Assembly (NCBI RefSeq): GCF_003963535.1
Contig: NZ_CP034539.1
Span: forward strand, 5,642,001 to 5,706,000
Reading direction: 5' to 3'
Length of the DNA: 64,000 nt
DNA from: Streptomyces cyaneochromogenes
Lineage (GTDB): Bacteria > Actinomycetota > Actinomycetes > Streptomycetales > Streptomycetaceae
Part shown: piece after piece, positions 31,720-40,873 of the stretch
How the letters are laid out: every line of letters begins with the position of its first letter
Position numbering within the stretch: the stretch's first letter is position 1
Made by a program: the position numbers and the translations under genes
The notes under the pieces: generated by a model
Told to the model about the DNA's origin: nothing
The model's input: the letters and a program-made list of their open reading frames with translations, nothing else
The model's database searches: none

Positions 31720-34125
31720 ATGGCGGGGCTTTCTACCCCTCATCAGCTAGACCACCCCACAACCCTCGCAGCGGCAGTGCTGACAGACGACAACCGGATC
31801 CTCATCACGGTCATCGGGGTCGTCGCGCTGGCCGCTCTCGTGGTCGCCGGAGTCCTGGTGCGCCAGGTGCTGGCGGCCGGCGAGGGCACCGACAGCATGA
31901 AGAAGATCGCGGCAGCGGTCCAGGAGGGCGCCAACGCCTATCTGGCCCGGCAACTGCGCACACTCGGCGTATTCGCCGTCGTCGTGTTCTTCCTGCTCAT
32001 GCTGCTGCCCGCGGACGACTGGAATCAGCGCATCGGCCGATCGATCTTCTTCTTGATCGGCGCCGCGTTCTCGGCGGCCACCGGCTATATCGGCATGTGG
32101 CTGGCCGTGCGCAGCAATGTGCGCGTTGCCGCGGCCGCACGAGAAGCCACCCCGGCGCCGGGAGAGCCGGAAAAGGATCTCACCGCCGTCTCGCACAAAG
32201 CCATGAAGATCGCTTTCCGCACGGGCGGCGTCGTCGGCATGTTCACGGTGGGGCTCGGTCTGCTGGGCGCCTCCTGTGTGGTGCTGGTGTACGCGGCCGA
32301 CGCGCCGAAGGTGCTCGAAGGATTCGGACTCGGTGCCGCGCTGATCGCGATGTTCATGCGTGTCGGCGGCGGCATCTTCACCAAGGCCGCCGACGTTGGC
32401 GCCGACCTGGTCGGAAAGGTCGAGCAGGGCATTCCGGAGGACGACCCGCGCAATGCCGCGACCATCGCCGACAACGTGGGCGACAACGTCGGCGACTGCG
32501 CGGGCATGGCGGCCGACCTGTTCGAGTCGTACGCCGTCACGCTCGTCGCCGCGCTGATCCTCGGCTCGGCCGCGTTCGGTGACGCCGGGCTCGGCTTCCC
32601 GTTGCTCGTGCCGGCGATCGGCGTGATCACGGCCATGATCGGGATCTTCGCGGTGGCGCCGCGCCGGTCCGACCGCAGCGGGATGACGGCGATCAACCGC
32701 GGGTTCTTCATCTCCGCGGTGATCTCGCTCGTGCTGGTCGCGATCGCCGTCTTCGTCTACCTGCCGTCGTCGTACGCCGACCTCGACGGCGTCACCGACG
32801 CGGCGATCGCGGGCAAGGACGGCGACCCGCGGATCCTCGCGCTCGTAGCCGTGGCGATCGGCATCCTGCTGGCCGCCGTCATCCAGCAGCTGACCGGCTA
32901 CTTCACCGAGACGAACCGGCGTCCTGTCATGGACATCGGCAAGACCTCGCTCACCGGTCCCGCGACCGTCGTCCTCGCCGGTATCTCCGTCGGTCTGGAG
33001 TCGGCCGTCTACACCGCCCTGCTGATCGGCCTCGGCGTGTACGGGGCGTTCCTGCTCGGCGGTACGTCGATCATGCTCGCGCTGTTCGCGGTCGCTCTGG
33101 CCGGCACCGGGCTGCTCACCACGGTCGGCGTGATCGTCGCGATGGACACCTTCGGTCCGGTCTCCGACAACGCGCAGGGCATCGCCGAGATGTCCGGCGA
33201 CGTCGAGGGCGCGGGCGCCCAGGTGCTCACCAACCTGGACGCGGTCGGCAACACCACCAAGGCCATCACCAAGGGCATCGCCATCGCCACCGCCGTCCTG
33301 GCGGCAGCGGCGCTCTTCGGGTCGTACCGCGACGCCATCACCACCGGCGCGCGGGACGTGGGCGAGAAACTCAGCGGCGACGGTGCGCCGATGAGCCTGA
33401 TGATGGACATCTCGCAGCCCAACAACCTCGTCGGCCTCATCGCGGGCGCGGCGGTCGTCTTCCTCTTCTCGGGGCTCGCCATCAACGCCGTGTCGCGGTC
33501 GGCGGGCTCCGTGGTGTACGAGGTGCGGCGGCAGTTCCGCGAGAAGCCCGGGATCATGGACTACAGCGAGACGCCGGAGTACGGCAAGGTCGTCGACATC
33601 TGCACCAAGGACGCGCTCCGGGAGCTCGCGACGCCCGGTCTGCTCGCCGTGATGGCGCCGATCTTCATCGGGTTCACGCTCGGCGTCGGTGCCCTCGGCG
33701 CCTATCTCGCCGGCGCGATCGGCACGGGCACGCTGATGGCGGTGTTCCTGGCCAACTCCGGCGGCGCCTGGGACAACGCCAAGAAGCTCGTCGAGGACGG
33801 TCACCACGGCGGCAAGGGCAGCGAGGCCCACGCCGCGACGGTGATCGGTGACACGGTCGGCGACCCCTTCAAGGACACCGCCGGCCCCGCGATCAACCCG
33901 CTGCTGAAGGTGATGAACCTGGTCGCGCTGCTCATCGCGCCCGCGGTCATCCAGTTCAGCTACGGCGAGGACAAGAACGTCGGCGTACGGGTCACGATCG
34001 CCGTGCTGTCGCTCCTCGTGATCGTCGCCGCGGTCTACGTCTCCAAGCGGCGCGGCATCGCCATGGGTGACGAAGGCAACGCGGACCGGGTGGCCAAACC
34101 GGTCGATCCCGCGGTGGTGTCGTAG
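31720..34125 (+). CDS. hppA: Membrane-bound proton-translocating pyrophosphatase
   Basis: This 801-residue protein has about 16 membrane segments and hydrolyses pyrophosphate to pump protons. The catalytic loop motif DVGADLVGKVEQGIPEDDPR is at about residue 225, and DNVGDNVGDCAGMAADLFES follows. The C-terminal GDTVGDPFKDTAGPA is the second substrate-binding motif. The GNTTKAITKGIAI segment carries the Lys that marks potassium-independent members (residue ~515), so a K+-independent pump is inferred. ATG 31720 has AAGGAGG 6 bases upstream. Confidence 0.96.
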   Translation: MAGLSTPHQLDHPTTLAAAVLTDDNRILITVIGVVALAALVVAGVLVRQVLAAGEGTDSMKKIAAAVQEGANAYLARQLRTLGVFAVVVFFLLMLLPADDWNQRIGRSIFFLIGAAFSAATGYIGMWLAVRSNVRVAAAAREATPAPGEPEKDLTAVSHKAMKIAFRTGGVVGMFTVGLGLLGASCVVLVYAADAPKVLEGFGLGAALIAMFMRVGGGIFTKAADVGADLVGKVEQGIPEDDPRNAATIADNVGDNVGDCAGMAADLFESYAVTLVAALILGSAAFGDAGLGFPLLVPAIGVITAMIGIFAVAPRRSDRSGMTAINRGFFISAVISLVLVAIAVFVYLPSSYADLDGVTDAAIAGKDGDPRILALVAVAIGILLAAVIQQLTGYFTETNRRPVMDIGKTSLTGPATVVLAGISVGLESAVYTALLIGLGVYGAFLLGGTSIMLALFAVALAGTGLLTTVGVIVAMDTFGPVSDNAQGIAEMSGDVEGAGAQVLTNLDAVGNTTKAITKGIAIATAVLAAAALFGSYRDAITTGARDVGEKLSGDGAPMSLMMDISQPNNLVGLIAGAAVVFLFSGLAINAVSRSAGSVVYEVRRQFREKPGIMDYSETPEYGKVVDICTKDALRELATPGLLAVMAPIFIGFTLGVGALGAYLAGAIGTGTLMAVFLANSGGAWDNAKKLVEDGHHGGKGSEAHAATVIGDTVGDPFKDTAGPAINPLLKVMNLVALLIAPAVIQFSYGEDKNVGVRVTIAVLSLLVIVAAVYVSKRRGIAMGDEGNADRVAKPVDPAVVS

Positions 34126-34153
34126 GCGGTCCTACGGCAGCCCAGTTCAAGGG

Positions 34154-34191
34154 GCGGGCGGGTGGCGCGTGTTGACGCGCCACCCGCCCGC
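34154..34191 (+). terminator. Long stem-loop after hppA
   Basis: A perfect 17-bp stem (GCGGGCGGGTGGCGCGT and its complement) encloses GTTG. It starts 28 bp after the hppA stop and is the strongest hairpin nearby, though no T-run follows. Confidence 0.8.
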
Positions 34192-34339
34192 TTCGTGCTT
34201 GTTCACGCCCTTGCCGTGACGCTTCTCTCACATGGTGCAAAGAGCATGAAAGCGGCATAGGAGAGACATGTGGCGCGCTGTCGTCTCGTGCCTGCCGTGT
34301 AGGGTCCGTGGGCCGAGAGCCACGGAAGGGACCAAACCG

Positions 34340-34930
34340 GTGAACATGAAGCTCGCGGCCGCACTGTCCGGCGGTGCGGTGTTGGCACTGGCACTGACGG
34401 GATGCACGAGCGACGAGGGCAACCCGGAGCTGGACGCCTGGGCCAAGAAGATATGTGACACGGCGCCCGCGCAGAACGCGAAGATCGCGGCGGCCGACGC
34501 CGCGATCACCAAGGCCGCCAAGGACAGCCCGCCCAAGGAGCTCCAGAAGGTCGACGCCCAGGCGTTCCAGGACCTCGCCGAAGGCTTCAAGGCACGCGCG
34601 ACCCTCCTCCAGCAGGCCGGGCCGCCCCCGGGCGTCGAGGACGGCGCGAAGAAGCAGCAGGACGCCATCAAGAAGCTCACCGCGGTCTCCACGAGCTACG
34701 CCGAGCTGAAGAAGCAGACGGACGAGCTGAACACGAAGGACCAGGCGAAGTTCGCGTCCGGGCTGCGCAAGGTCGGCGAAGAGATGCGGGACGTGGTCGC
34801 CCAGCGCAAGAGCGCCCTCGACGCTCTGAAGAAGCTGGAATCGGGCGGCGACACCAAGAACGCGCTGCTCAAGCAGGAGGGCTGCAAGGAGGCGGCTGCC
34901 GCGGCGTCCGCGGAGGCCTCCCGCAGCTGA
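34340..34930 (+). CDS. Small lipoprotein of unknown function
   Basis: The ~196-residue product starts VNMKLAAALSGGAVLALALTGCTSDEG, a lipoprotein signal with lipobox LTGC at residues 18-21. The mature part is strongly helical, Lys/Ala/Glu-rich (AKKICDTAPAQNAKIAAAD; QAKFASGLRKVGEEM) with two Cys, suggesting a small extracytoplasmic helical bundle. GGAAGGGA lies about 9 bases before GTG 34340; ATG 34346 is an alternative start. Function is not recognised. Confidence 0.82.
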   Translation: MNMKLAAALSGGAVLALALTGCTSDEGNPELDAWAKKICDTAPAQNAKIAAADAAITKAAKDSPPKELQKVDAQAFQDLAEGFKARATLLQQAGPPPGVEDGAKKQQDAIKKLTAVSTSYAELKKQTDELNTKDQAKFASGLRKVGEEMRDVVAQRKSALDALKKLESGGDTKNALLKQEGCKEAAAAASAEASRS

Positions 34931-35066
34931 GGCCGGATGGGGCGGGCGGCCGAGATCTGACCGGGCGCGCGGCCGATACCGCAGGCGGGCGCATCGAGGC
35001 GTCACGGGGGCGCGCGGCCGATTCCTTACGGGGCGGGCCGGGCCGCGCGCGGGTCACAATGAGGGC

Positions 35067-36671
35067 GTGAGTGACTCCAGTCTGTCCGCCCTGCCCGCCT
35101 CCGATCGCCCCGACGTCGCCGCCCGGCTGCGGGATGCCCTGCTCGGGGCCTCCTTCACCGCCGACGGGCTGCTCGAACTGCTCGGCGCGCCCGCGTACGC
35201 GGCGCTCGCGCGCAGCGAGACCGTACCCGCGCTCCGGGCGACCCGCGGAGACACGCCGCTGGAGGCCCTCGTACGGCTGTTCCTGCTGCAGCAACCCGTG
35301 CCGCACGCGCGCGTGGCGGGCGTTCTGCCCGTCGACGCCTGCCTGGAGAGCGGATGGCTGGTACGGGTCGGCGGCAACTCCGGCGCATCCGGCGCATCCG
35401 CCGCATCCGCCGCATCCGCCGAATCCGGCGAGTCCGGCGGCTCCGGCGACGACCTCGCCGCGACCGTGGACGTACGCCCCTACGGCGGGCCCGGCGGCGA
35501 GGACTGGTTCATCGTGTCCGACCTGGGGTGTGCGGTCGGCGGGGCGGGCGGCATCGGGAACAAGGACGAGGGGGTCGTCCTCGGCGTCGGCGGCGCCTCC
35601 ACGACGCTCGCCGGCATCACGGTCCGCACGCCCGTCGCCTCCGCCCTCGACCTCGGCACCGGCTCCGGTGTCCAGGCGCTGCATGCCGCGCAGCACGCCA
35701 CGCGCGTGACGGCGACCGACCTCAACCCGCGCGCCCTGCACATCACCGCGCTGACGCTCGCGTTGTCCGGCGCGCCGGCCGCGGACCTGCGGGAGGGCTC
35801 GCTGTTCGAGCCGCTCAAGAACGGGGAGACGTACGACCTCATCGTGTCGAACCCGCCCTTCGTGATCTCCCCGGGCGCGCGGCTGACGTACCGCGACGGC
35901 GGGATGGGCGGGGACGATCTGTGCCGCTCGATCGTTCAGGGGGCGGGGGAGCGGCTGAACGAGGGCGGGTTCGCGCAGTTCCTCGCCAACTGGCAGCACG
36001 TGGAAGGGGAGGACTGGCAGGACCGGCTGCGGTCATGGGTGCCGCGCGGGTGCGACGCCTGGATCGTGCAGCGCGAGGTCCAGGACGTCACTCAGTACGC
36101 CGAGCTGTGGCTCAGGGACGCCGGTGACCACCGGGGTGACGCGGCCGAGTACCAGGCGCGGTACGACGCGTGGCTGGACGAGTTCGAGGCGCGCAAGGTG
36201 AAGGCCGTGGGGTTCGGCTGGATCACCCTGCGGAAGGCGTCCGCCGCCGTGCCCTCGATCACGGTCGAGGAGTGGTCGCATCCGGTCGAGCAGCCGCTCG
36301 GCGACACGGTCCGGGCGCACTTCGAGCGGCTCGACTACCTGCGCGCCCGCGATGACGCCGCCCTGCTGGAGGACCACTTCAGGCTCGTCACCGAGGTCGT
36401 GCAGGAGCAGATCGGGCTGCCCGGTGCCGAGGACCCTGAGCACGTCGTGCTGCGCCAGCACCGCGGTATGCGCCGGGCCACCCAGGTGGACACGGTCGGG
36501 GCGGGCTTCGCGGGCGTGTGCGACGGTTCGCTGAGCGCGGGCCGCATTCTGGACGCGATCGCCCAACTGATGGGCGAGGACCCGGTGTTGCTGCGCGACC
36601 GCACGCCCGCGCAGATCCGGCTGCTGGTGGAGCAGGGGTTCCTGGAGCCGGCCGGTGAGGGCGCACGCTGA
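35067..36671 (+). CDS. Class I SAM-dependent methyltransferase (HemK/PrmC-like core)
   Basis: The 534-residue protein has an N-terminal ~165-residue region, then a Rossmann methyltransferase domain: ALDLGTGSGVQALHAA is motif I, TATDLNPRALHI motif II, and YDLIVSNPPFVI the NPPF catalytic motif of N-methyltransferases that act on glutamine or on nucleic-acid bases. The last ~170 residues resemble no family I know. An 8-unit Gly/Ala/Ser/Glu repeat at about residues 105-128 interrupts the N-terminal region. The GTG start is 7 bases after a short ATG AGG GCG TGA frame. Confidence 0.85.
   Translation: MSDSSLSALPASDRPDVAARLRDALLGASFTADGLLELLGAPAYAALARSETVPALRATRGDTPLEALVRLFLLQQPVPHARVAGVLPVDACLESGWLVRVGGNSGASGASAASAASAESGESGGSGDDLAATVDVRPYGGPGGEDWFIVSDLGCAVGGAGGIGNKDEGVVLGVGGASTTLAGITVRTPVASALDLGTGSGVQALHAAQHATRVTATDLNPRALHITALTLALSGAPAADLREGSLFEPLKNGETYDLIVSNPPFVISPGARLTYRDGGMGGDDLCRSIVQGAGERLNEGGFAQFLANWQHVEGEDWQDRLRSWVPRGCDAWIVQREVQDVTQYAELWLRDAGDHRGDAAEYQARYDAWLDEFEARKVKAVGFGWITLRKASAAVPSITVEEWSHPVEQPLGDTVRAHFERLDYLRARDDAALLEDHFRLVTEVVQEQIGLPGAEDPEHVVLRQHRGMRRATQVDTVGAGFAGVCDGSLSAGRILDAIAQLMGEDPVLLRDRTPAQIRLLVEQGFLEPAGEGAR
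35379..35449 (+). repeat. Nine-base microsatellite (8 units) inside the methyltransferase gene
   Basis: Units of the form TCCGSCGNN repeat eight times in phase with codons and encode Ser-Gly/Ala-Ala/Glu tripeptides. Because the unit is a multiple of three, copy-number change would not shift the reading frame. Confidence 0.8.
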
Positions 36672-36741
36672 CGGTGGCGGTTGGGGAGGGGGACTGCGAT
36701 GACGGTGGCGGCTGGGGAAAGGGGGGCCTGCGGTGACGGTG
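36669..36741 (+). repeat. TGACGGTG direct repeats before the ArsR-type gene
   Basis: TGACGGTGGCGG occurs at 36669-36680 and 36700-36711, and TGACGGTG again at 36734-36741, at 31- and 34-bp intervals, in the G-rich leader between the methyltransferase and ArsR-type genes. Confidence 0.5.
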
Positions 36742-36799
36742 ATTGTCAGGGCAGGCAGAGGGACGCGGTGACGGGTGTGAGCGGGGAGAGCCGGTCCCG

Positions 36800-37804
36800 G
36801 TGATCCGCATCGAGCTCGACGAGGCCGCGCTGGGGGCGACCCGTATCGCCGTCAGCCCGCTGTGGGACGCGTTCTGCAGCCTGCACCTGGCGATGCCGCA
36901 CCGCAGCCCCTCCTGGCCGTACCAGAAGTGGGTCGTGCGCGCGCGTGAGGTGATCCGGGAGGACGACCGGATCGCCCCGCTGCGCGCGCTCATGGAAGGT
37001 CCGCTGCACTTCCCCGACTTCATGCTCCCCCAGCCGATCGGTACGACCTCGATCGAGCAGGAGCTGGAGATCGTGCGCCGTACACCGCCGGAGGTGGTGC
37101 GGGCCCAGCTGACCGAGCACTACCCCGGCATGGACGACCATCCGCTCGTACGGCCTTACCTGGAGGACCCGGAGGCCTCCTGTGCCGCCCTCGCCGACGC
37201 GTACGCCGCGTACTGGGAGGGCGCCTTCGCCGACCTGTGGCCGGTCATGCGGCGGCTCGTCGAGGACGAAGTCCTGGTCCGGGCGCGGACCTTCGCCACC
37301 GAGGGCGTGGACGCGCTCTTCGCCGGTCTGGAGACGCGTGCGAAGTGGACACCGCCCGTACTGGAGCTGACCAAGCACATCGACGCCGAGTACCACGCGG
37401 GTGAGCGCCGGCTGCTGCTCGTGCCGCTGGTCTTCGCCGAGGGATGCCGGCTGTACTCGACGGACGACCCCGAGGTGCTCACCGTCTCCTTCCAGGCGCG
37501 GGGCGCGGCCGTACTGCGTGAACGGCAGGAGGAACCGGCGGCCGGGGACCGGCTCGGTCTGCTGCTGGGGCGTGGGCGGGCGGCGGTCCTGCGCGAGCTC
37601 GGTGGGCCGCTCACCACCGCGGGCATCGCGGACCGGCTCGGCCTGGCTCCCAGCACCGTCTCCGAGTACCTGTCGGTGCTCGCCGAGTCCGGGGTGGTCA
37701 CCCGGCACCGGGTCGGCCGCAGCGTGTACTACCAGCTCACCGACACGGGGCGCGCCCTGCTGGCGTTGCTGTCCGGGGAGGATGTGTTGCGGGCGGTGGT
37801 CTGA
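36800..37804 (+). CDS. ArsR-family winged-helix regulator (DUF5937 type)
   Basis: This ~334-residue protein has a long N-terminal domain (MIRIELDEAALGATRIAVSP) of the kind found before ArsR helices in actinobacteria, with no recognised ligand site. The C-terminal winged helix is LTTAGIADRLGLAPSTVSEYLSVLAESG, followed by VTRHRVGRSVYYQLT. No Cys-rich metal site is visible, so metal sensing is unlikely. It precedes an ABC-2 exporter in the same orientation and may regulate it. The GTG at 36800 is preferred. Confidence 0.82.
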   Translation: MIRIELDEAALGATRIAVSPLWDAFCSLHLAMPHRSPSWPYQKWVVRAREVIREDDRIAPLRALMEGPLHFPDFMLPQPIGTTSIEQELEIVRRTPPEVVRAQLTEHYPGMDDHPLVRPYLEDPEASCAALADAYAAYWEGAFADLWPVMRRLVEDEVLVRARTFATEGVDALFAGLETRAKWTPPVLELTKHIDAEYHAGERRLLLVPLVFAEGCRLYSTDDPEVLTVSFQARGAAVLRERQEEPAAGDRLGLLLGRGRAAVLRELGGPLTTAGIADRLGLAPSTVSEYLSVLAESGVVTRHRVGRSVYYQLTDTGRALLALLSGEDVLRAVV

Positions 37805-37846
37805 GGGGCGCGGGCCGTGGGGGAAGCGTGCGTGGGCGTGGGAAGT

Positions 37847-37891
37847 GCACGCACGCGTGGGCGCCGGAAAGCCCGCACGCACGCGTGGGCG
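37847..37891. promoter_or_regulatory. Pair of 17-bp direct repeats upstream of the ABC exporter
   Basis: GCACGCACGCGTGGGCG occurs at 37847-37863 and 37875-37891, 28 bp apart. Each copy contains the 8-bp palindrome CACGCGTG. They lie 60-105 bp before the exporter ATPase start and just after the ArsR-type gene. Confidence 0.55.
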
Positions 37892-37952
37892 ACGATTCGG
37901 TAGCCGCCGAATTCGTCGACCGCTGCCGAGCGGCCCGCCTACCGTCCGGCGC

Positions 37953-38978
37953 ATGCTTGCCATCGAGGCGCACGGACTGCGCCGCACCTACACGTCGCGT
38001 ACCGGCTGGCTGCGGCCCCGGCGCACCACCACCGAAGCTGTACGAGGGGTCAGCTTCGAGGTGGCGTCGGGCGAGCTGTTCGGGCTGCTCGGACCCAACG
38101 GGGCCGGCAAGACGACCACGATCAAGATGCTCAACACCCTGCTGCTGCCCACCTCGGGCACGGCCAGGGTGTTCGGGCACGACGTGGTCCGTGACCCGGT
38201 CGCCGTACGACGACGGATCGGCTACGTCTTCGGCGGCGACCGGGGCCTGTACGAGCGGCTCTCCGCCCTCGACAACCTGCGCTACTTCGCCGAGTTGTAC
38301 GAGGTCGAGCCGTGCGAGCAGCGGCGCCGGATCGCCGAACTGCTGGAGCTCGTCGGTCTGGACGGGCGCGAGCGCGAGCGCGTCGAGGGCTACTCGCGCG
38401 GCATGCGGCAGCGGCTGCACATCGCGCGCGGCCTGCTCCACCGGCCCGACGTGCTCTTCCTGGACGAGCCGTCGATCGGCGTCGACCCGGTCGCCGCACG
38501 GGATCTGCGCCGCACCGTCGCCGATCTGGCGGACGCGGGGACGACGGTGGTGCTCACCACGCACTACATGGCCGAGGCCGATGAACTGTGCGACCGCATC
38601 GCCGTCATCGCGGGCGGGGAGATACGGGCCCTCGGCACGCCCGGGGCCCTCAAGGCCCGCGTCCAGGAACGCGACGTCCTCGAAGTCGAGGCCCGCGGCG
38701 TCTCGGAGACGGAGCTGGACCGAGTGCGCGCGCTGCCGGGTGTCCGGGACGCGGCGGTCGACGACCGCGGTTCCGTACAGCTCCTGACCGTCCAGAGCGA
38801 CCGCGGAACCGAGCTCCACGCGCGCGTGCTCGCCGCGCTGGACGGCGTACGCCTGGGGCGCGTCACCACGCGCGAGCCGACGCTCGAGGACGCCTACGTC
38901 GCGATCGTCGCGGAAGCGGAACGCGCCACCGCCGGGTCGGTCGGGTCGGCGGCCGCATCGACGGAGGTCCCGGCATGA
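37953..38978 (+). CDS. ABC-2 exporter ATPase (DrrA-type)
   Basis: The 341-residue protein has Walker A GPNGAGKTTTIKML near residue 52, signature YSRGMRQRLHIARGLL near 150, Walker B LFLDEPSIGVDP, and a switch histidine in LTTHYMAEADEL. The C-terminal extension (ALKARVQERDVLEVEARGV) resembles the DrrA regulatory domain. The stop overlaps the first permease (ATGA). The exported substrate is unknown. Confidence 0.9.
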   Translation: MLAIEAHGLRRTYTSRTGWLRPRRTTTEAVRGVSFEVASGELFGLLGPNGAGKTTTIKMLNTLLLPTSGTARVFGHDVVRDPVAVRRRIGYVFGGDRGLYERLSALDNLRYFAELYEVEPCEQRRRIAELLELVGLDGRERERVEGYSRGMRQRLHIARGLLHRPDVLFLDEPSIGVDPVAARDLRRTVADLADAGTTVVLTTHYMAEADELCDRIAVIAGGEIRALGTPGALKARVQERDVLEVEARGVSETELDRVRALPGVRDAAVDDRGSVQLLTVQSDRGTELHARVLAALDGVRLGRVTTREPTLEDAYVAIVAEAERATAGSVGSAAASTEVPA

Positions 38979-39862
38979 GCAGGCCCGAGCGGGGCGCCCC
39001 CGCATCGAGGGGGACGAAGCCGAGTGCCTCCGAGTTGAGGGGGACGAAGCCGAGTGCCCCCGCGACGAGCCTGACGAAGCAGCGCGCCGTGAAGCGCTGG
39101 CCGCGGCTCGTCGCCGTAGGGGTGCGCACGCACGTCACCTACATGTCGCGCTCGCCCCTGGAAATCACCTTCGCGGTGCTGGTGCCGCTCGTCTACGCGA
39201 CCCTCGCCGTCTACCTCTTCCGCGCCGCCGGCGACCCGGACCGGCTGCTCACCGCGTCGGTGGGCGCGGGCCTGATGGGCATCTGGTCGTCGGTGCTGTT
39301 CGGGTCGGGCGGGGCGGTGCAGAACCAGCGCTGGCTCGGCACCCTGGAATGCCTGGTCGTCGCGCCGACGCGGCTGCCGCTGGTACTGCTGCCGATCACG
39401 CTGGCCACGTCCGTCGTAGGGACGTACTCGATGGTCGCGACCGTCGCCTGGGGATGGCTGCTGTTCGGCGTGCCGCTGCACTTCGCGCACCCCGTGCTCT
39501 TCCTGCTGGCGGTCCCGGGCTGTGTCCTCGCCCTCGGGGCCATGGGTCTGCTGCTGGCCGCCACGTTCGTCCTGATGCGCAACGCCAACGCACTGGCCAA
39601 CGCGCTGGACGCGCCGGTGTGGCTGCTGTCCGGGATGCTCGTCCCGGTCACCGTGCTGCCCGCGTGGACCCACCCGCTGTCCTGGGCGCTGCCCACCACC
39701 TGGGGCGCCCGAGCCGTGCACGCCGCGGCCTCCGGCGGGCCCGTGGCCGCTCCCCTGGGGCTCGCGCTCGGCCTCGGTGCGCTCTACGCGCTGCTGGCCG
39801 TCGCCGTGCTCGGCCGGGTCGAGGCACGCGCGCGTGCCGCCGCCACCCTCGCCCTCACCTGA
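38975..39862 (+). CDS. ABC-2 exporter permease, first of two
   Basis: The 295-residue protein has about six membrane segments (for example ITFAVLVPLVYATLAVYLFR; SVVGTYSMVATVAWGWLLFG) of the ABC2 membrane family. The N-terminal ~40 residues are low-complexity, with a duplicated RGTKPSA motif. The start overlaps the ATPase stop by 4 bp. Confidence 0.86.
   Translation: MSRPERGAPASRGTKPSASELRGTKPSAPATSLTKQRAVKRWPRLVAVGVRTHVTYMSRSPLEITFAVLVPLVYATLAVYLFRAAGDPDRLLTASVGAGLMGIWSSVLFGSGGAVQNQRWLGTLECLVVAPTRLPLVLLPITLATSVVGTYSMVATVAWGWLLFGVPLHFAHPVLFLLAVPGCVLALGAMGLLLAATFVLMRNANALANALDAPVWLLSGMLVPVTVLPAWTHPLSWALPTTWGARAVHAAASGGPVAAPLGLALGLGALYALLAVAVLGRVEARARAAATLALT
39007..39058 (+). repeat. 30-bp tandem duplication in the permease N-terminus
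   Basis: GAGGGGGACGAAGCCGAGTG, within a 22-base identical block, occurs at 39007 and again at 39037. The 30-bp period keeps frame and duplicates a RGTKPSA peptide. Confidence 0.7.
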
Positions 39863-39897
39863 CCGCCCACCGCCGCACCCCGTCCCGAGGACTCCCC

Positions 39898-40689
39898 ATG
39901 CGTCAACTCGTCCGTACCGCACGCCTTGTCGTCATCGGCGGCGGCATCTCCTACCGGGCGCTGTTCAACTGGACCACGCCCTCGATGTTCATCGGCACCC
40001 TGCTGGTGGGCCCGGTTCTCCAGCTCCTCTTCTTCGTCTACCTCGGCCGTCAACTCCACGTCGCCGACGACCGCTTCTACGTGCTGGGCAACGCCGTCCT
40101 CGCCTCCTCCACGGCCTGCGTGTACGGCGGCACCATGGCCGTCGCCAACGAGCGGCGCTACGGCACGCTCGGCGCGGTGCTGCTCAGCCCTCGCCGCCGG
40201 GCGCCGCTGTGGTTCGGGCGGGCCCTGCCGTACGTCCTGAACGGCCTGCTCGTCAGCGGGTTCACGCTCGCGGTGGCCGCGCTGGTGCTGGGTCTGCCGG
40301 TGCCGGCGGACAGCGTGCCGCAGATCGCCGCCGTCCTGGTCGCCGCCGCGGCCGCCTGCTCCGCGTTCGGGCTCGCGCTGGGCGCGCTGGGGCTCCGCTT
40401 CCGGGACGTGTTCCTGGTGTCGAACGTGGCCGCCTCCGTGCTGCTCCTGCTGACTGGCGCGAACGTGCCGCGCGCGACCCTGCCGCCCTGGATGCAGGCC
40501 GTCGGCGAGGCCCTTCCCCTCACGCACGCGGCCGCCGCGGCCCGGCGGGCGGCAGCCGGGCAGGGCCTGGACACGGGCCTGCTGGGCGCGGAACTCGCGG
40601 TCGGCGCCGGGTACTTGGTCCTCGCCGTGCTGCTGCTGAGCCTCTTCGAACGCGGCAGCAGGCGGCGCGCGACCCTCGACGTGCTGTAG
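39898..40689 (+). CDS. ABC-2 exporter permease, second of two
   Basis: This 263-residue protein has about six hydrophobic segments (MFIGTLLVGPVLQLLFFVYL; SVLLLLTGANVPRATLPPWM) and a short N-terminus, MRQLVRTARLVVIGGG. It has the same ABC2 type as its neighbour but only distant sequence similarity, so a heterodimeric exporter is likely. It starts 35 bp after the first permease. Confidence 0.86.
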   Translation: MRQLVRTARLVVIGGGISYRALFNWTTPSMFIGTLLVGPVLQLLFFVYLGRQLHVADDRFYVLGNAVLASSTACVYGGTMAVANERRYGTLGAVLLSPRRRAPLWFGRALPYVLNGLLVSGFTLAVAALVLGLPVPADSVPQIAAVLVAAAAACSAFGLALGALGLRFRDVFLVSNVAASVLLLLTGANVPRATLPPWMQAVGEALPLTHAAAAARRAAAGQGLDTGLLGAELAVGAGYLVLAVLLLSLFERGSRRRATLDVL

Positions 40690-40873
40690 CCGCCCCGCAG
40701 CCGCTGGGACGGAGCGGCACGCACGGGTCAGGAGTGTCCGGTCCGGTCTGATTGGCCACGAAAAGCTACAGAAAGGCCTCCTGTCAGTGGCAGGTGCGAA
40801 GCTACCTTCGAGAGACAGACTCGACGCGTCCTCGGGGGAGGCGCGCTGTCTCTCGGGTCCGGGGGGAGGCGTG

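Noticed and set aside
35379..35449. Short regularly spaced repeats resembling a CRISPR array
   Set aside because: The unit is 9 bp, has no spacers, is in frame within a methyltransferase gene and encodes a simple peptide repeat.
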